From the NCBI RefSeq assembly GCF_042652785.1, contig NZ_JBHSHD010000008.1:310001-374000 (forward strand): DNA of 64,000 bases, written 5' to 3'. Position 1 is the first letter of the stretch. The number at the start of each line of letters is the position of its first letter. The notes under the pieces were generated by a model, which ran no database searches, was not told where the DNA came from, and saw nothing but the letters and a program-made list of their open reading frames with translations. The stretch is from Dokdonella_A ginsengisoli (GTDB lineage: Bacteria; Pseudomonadota; Gammaproteobacteria; Xanthomonadales; Rhodanobacteraceae). Position numbers and translations under genes: made by a program. Below, piece after piece: positions 62,821-64,000 of the stretch.

Positions 62821-63618
62821 TCAGCCTTCCTCGCGGAACAGGCGCGCGAGCTCCGCGCCGGGATCGGGCGCGCGCATGAACGCCTCGCCGACCAGGAACG
62901 CGTCGATGCCGGCGGCCTGCATCTTCTCCACGTCGGCGCGCGTGTGGATGCCGCTTTCGGTGACCAGCAGCCGGCCGGCGTCGACCCGGTCGCGCAGGGT
63001 CAGCGTGGTGTCGAGCGAGGTCTCGAACGTGCGCAGGTTGCGGTTGTTGACGCCGATCAGCGGCGCCGGAATGCCGAGCGCGCGCTCCAGCTCGATCTCG
63101 TCGTGCACTTCGACCAGCACGTCGAGGTCCAGCTCGGCCGCCAGCAGCGCCAGCTCGAGCAGGGCCGGATCGCCGAGCGCGGCGACGATCAGCAGGATGC
63201 AGTCCGCGCCGATCGCACGCGCCTCGTACACCTGGTACGGGTCGATGGTGAAGTCCTTGCGCAGCACCGGCAGGTCGCAGGCCGTGCGCGCCTGCTCGAG
63301 ATAAGCCTCGCTGCCCTGGAAGAAATCCTTGTCGGTCAGTACCGACAGGCAGGCCGCGCCGGCGGCGGCATAGCTTCCGGCAATCGCGGCCGGATCGAAG
63401 TCCGCGCGGATCACGCCCTTGGAAGGACTGGCCTTCTTGATCTCGGCGATCACCGCCGGCTCGCCCTCGTCGATCTTCGCTTCCAGCGCGGCGACGAAGC
63501 CGCGCGTCGGCGCGAGATCGGCGACGCGAGCGGACAGCTCGTGCAGCGGCACGCGCGCTGCACGCTCGGCGATTTCCTCGACCTTGCGCGCGAGGATGCG
63601 TTTCAAGATGTCGCTCAT
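62821..63618 (-). CDS. trpC: Indole-3-glycerol phosphate synthase
   Basis: 265 residues. (beta-alpha)8 enzyme of tryptophan synthesis: AVIAEIKKASPSKG, VLRKDFTIDPYQVYEA, GVNNRNLRTFET and VTESGIHTRADVEKM. Stand-alone TrpC, not fused to TrpF. Overlaps trpD by 4 nt. Confidence 0.97.
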   Translation of the reverse strand: MSDILKRILARKVEEIAERAARVPLHELSARVADLAPTRGFVAALEAKIDEGEPAVIAEIKKASPSKGVIRADFDPAAIAGSYAAAGAACLSVLTDKDFFQGSEAYLEQARTACDLPVLRKDFTIDPYQVYEARAIGADCILLIVAALGDPALLELALLAAELDLDVLVEVHDEIELERALGIPAPLIGVNNRNLRTFETSLDTTLTLRDRVDAGRLLVTESGIHTRADVEKMQAAGIDAFLVGEAFMRAPDPGAELARLFREEG

Positions 63619-64000
63619 TGCGTTCCACCTTCGCTTGCCCGCGCAAGCCGCTGCGTCACTTCGACGAATTCTTCCATTTTCGCGATCGCCGCGCCGCCGG
63701 CAATCGCCTCGCGCGCCAGGGCGATGCCCTCGCCGATCGATGCTGCCACATCGGCCGCGTACAGCGCCGCGCCGGAGTTCAACAAGACGATGTCGCGCGC
63801 AACGCCGGGCGTGTTGCCCAGCGCCTCGATCAGCAGCGCCTTCGACTCGGCGACGTCGGCCACGCGCAGATTGCGGCTCGAGGCCATCACCAGGCCGAAA
63901 TCCTCCGGCTCGATCTCGTACTCGCGCACCTCGCCGTCGCGCAGCTCGCCGACCATCGTCGCCGCGCCGAGCGAAATCTCGTCCATGCCGTCGCGCCCCC
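63615..64000 (-). CDS. trpD: Anthranilate phosphoribosyltransferase (partial, runs off right edge)
   Basis: The C-terminal 128 codons are present; the frame is open through 64000. Visible: GRDGMDEISLGAATMVGEL, IEPEDFGLVM and LLNSGAALYAADVA, characteristic of the TrpD C-terminal half. The N-terminal half lies outside the window. ATG 63986 seen in frame is internal, not the start. Confidence 0.93.
   Translation of the reverse strand, partial: GRDGMDEISLGAATMVGELRDGEVREYEIEPEDFGLVMASSRNLRVADVAESKALLIEALGNTPGVARDIVLLNSGAALYAADVAASIGEGIALAREAIAGGAAIAKMEEFVEVTQRLARASEGGTQ

Overview
This is a high-GC (about 70%) chromosomal window, densely coded, from a gammaproteobacterium that is most likely a member of the Lysobacterales/Xanthomonadales, possibly Rhodanobacteraceae or a Dokdonella-like lineage. 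The call rests on remembered gene content and order: the trpD-trpC-HAD-clp-speD-coq7 neighbourhood, a CopL-type copper protein, DUF2333 and DUF3016 proteins, a CydP-type small oxidase gene, and the zapA-ssrS-fau block. No rRNA operon, phage, transposase or CRISPR array was found. Very long open frames antisense to most genes are GC artefacts and are omitted.

Layout. 1-345: partial copL on the minus strand. 474-4604 (+): S9 peptidase lipoprotein, thioredoxin-fold protein, ppa. 4891-11487 (-): ArnT-like glycosyltransferase, DUF2333 protein, ferritin-like protein, Asp/Asn hydroxylase, and thiC behind a TPP riboswitch. 11749-22898 (-): two translationally coupled, related secreted repeat proteins, preceded by a hybrid histidine kinase with a beta-propeller sensor and an AraC output domain; three spaced direct repeats lie between them. 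23041-32323 (+): FAD monooxygenase, DUF3016 protein, pepQ-sulfotransferase-hydroxylase cluster, a CadC-like membrane regulator with TPRs, and two secreted proteins. 32456-39291 (+): cytochrome bd genes (cydP-cydA-cydB-cydX), then a VirJ-like hydrolase and mprF. 39454-46635 (-): DUF2167 protein, a small secreted protein, an Ig-like secreted protein, and ygfB-pepP-acvB.

46736-55928 (+): a propeller/PAS/GGDEF/EAL sensor, a ZapB-like gene, zapA, 6S RNA, fau, an EVE-domain gene, rpiA and a beta-helix surface protein. 56040-57006 (-): rplM-rpsI-tRNA-Gln(CUG). 57132-59017 (+): an Fe-S oxidoreductase and coq7. 59106-64000: speD (-), clp (+), a MarR-GNAT fusion, a HAD hydrolase, trpC and partial trpD (all -).

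Themes. (1) Envelope lipid modification: mprF plus two VirJ/AcvB-type lysyl-phosphatidylglycerol hydrolases. (2) Several secreted repeat proteins, one group apparently under local one-gene two-component control. (3) Several families of intergenic inverted repeats, one lying inside the acvB reading frame, and a tandem hairpin pair with compensatory base changes directly after the 6S RNA gene.
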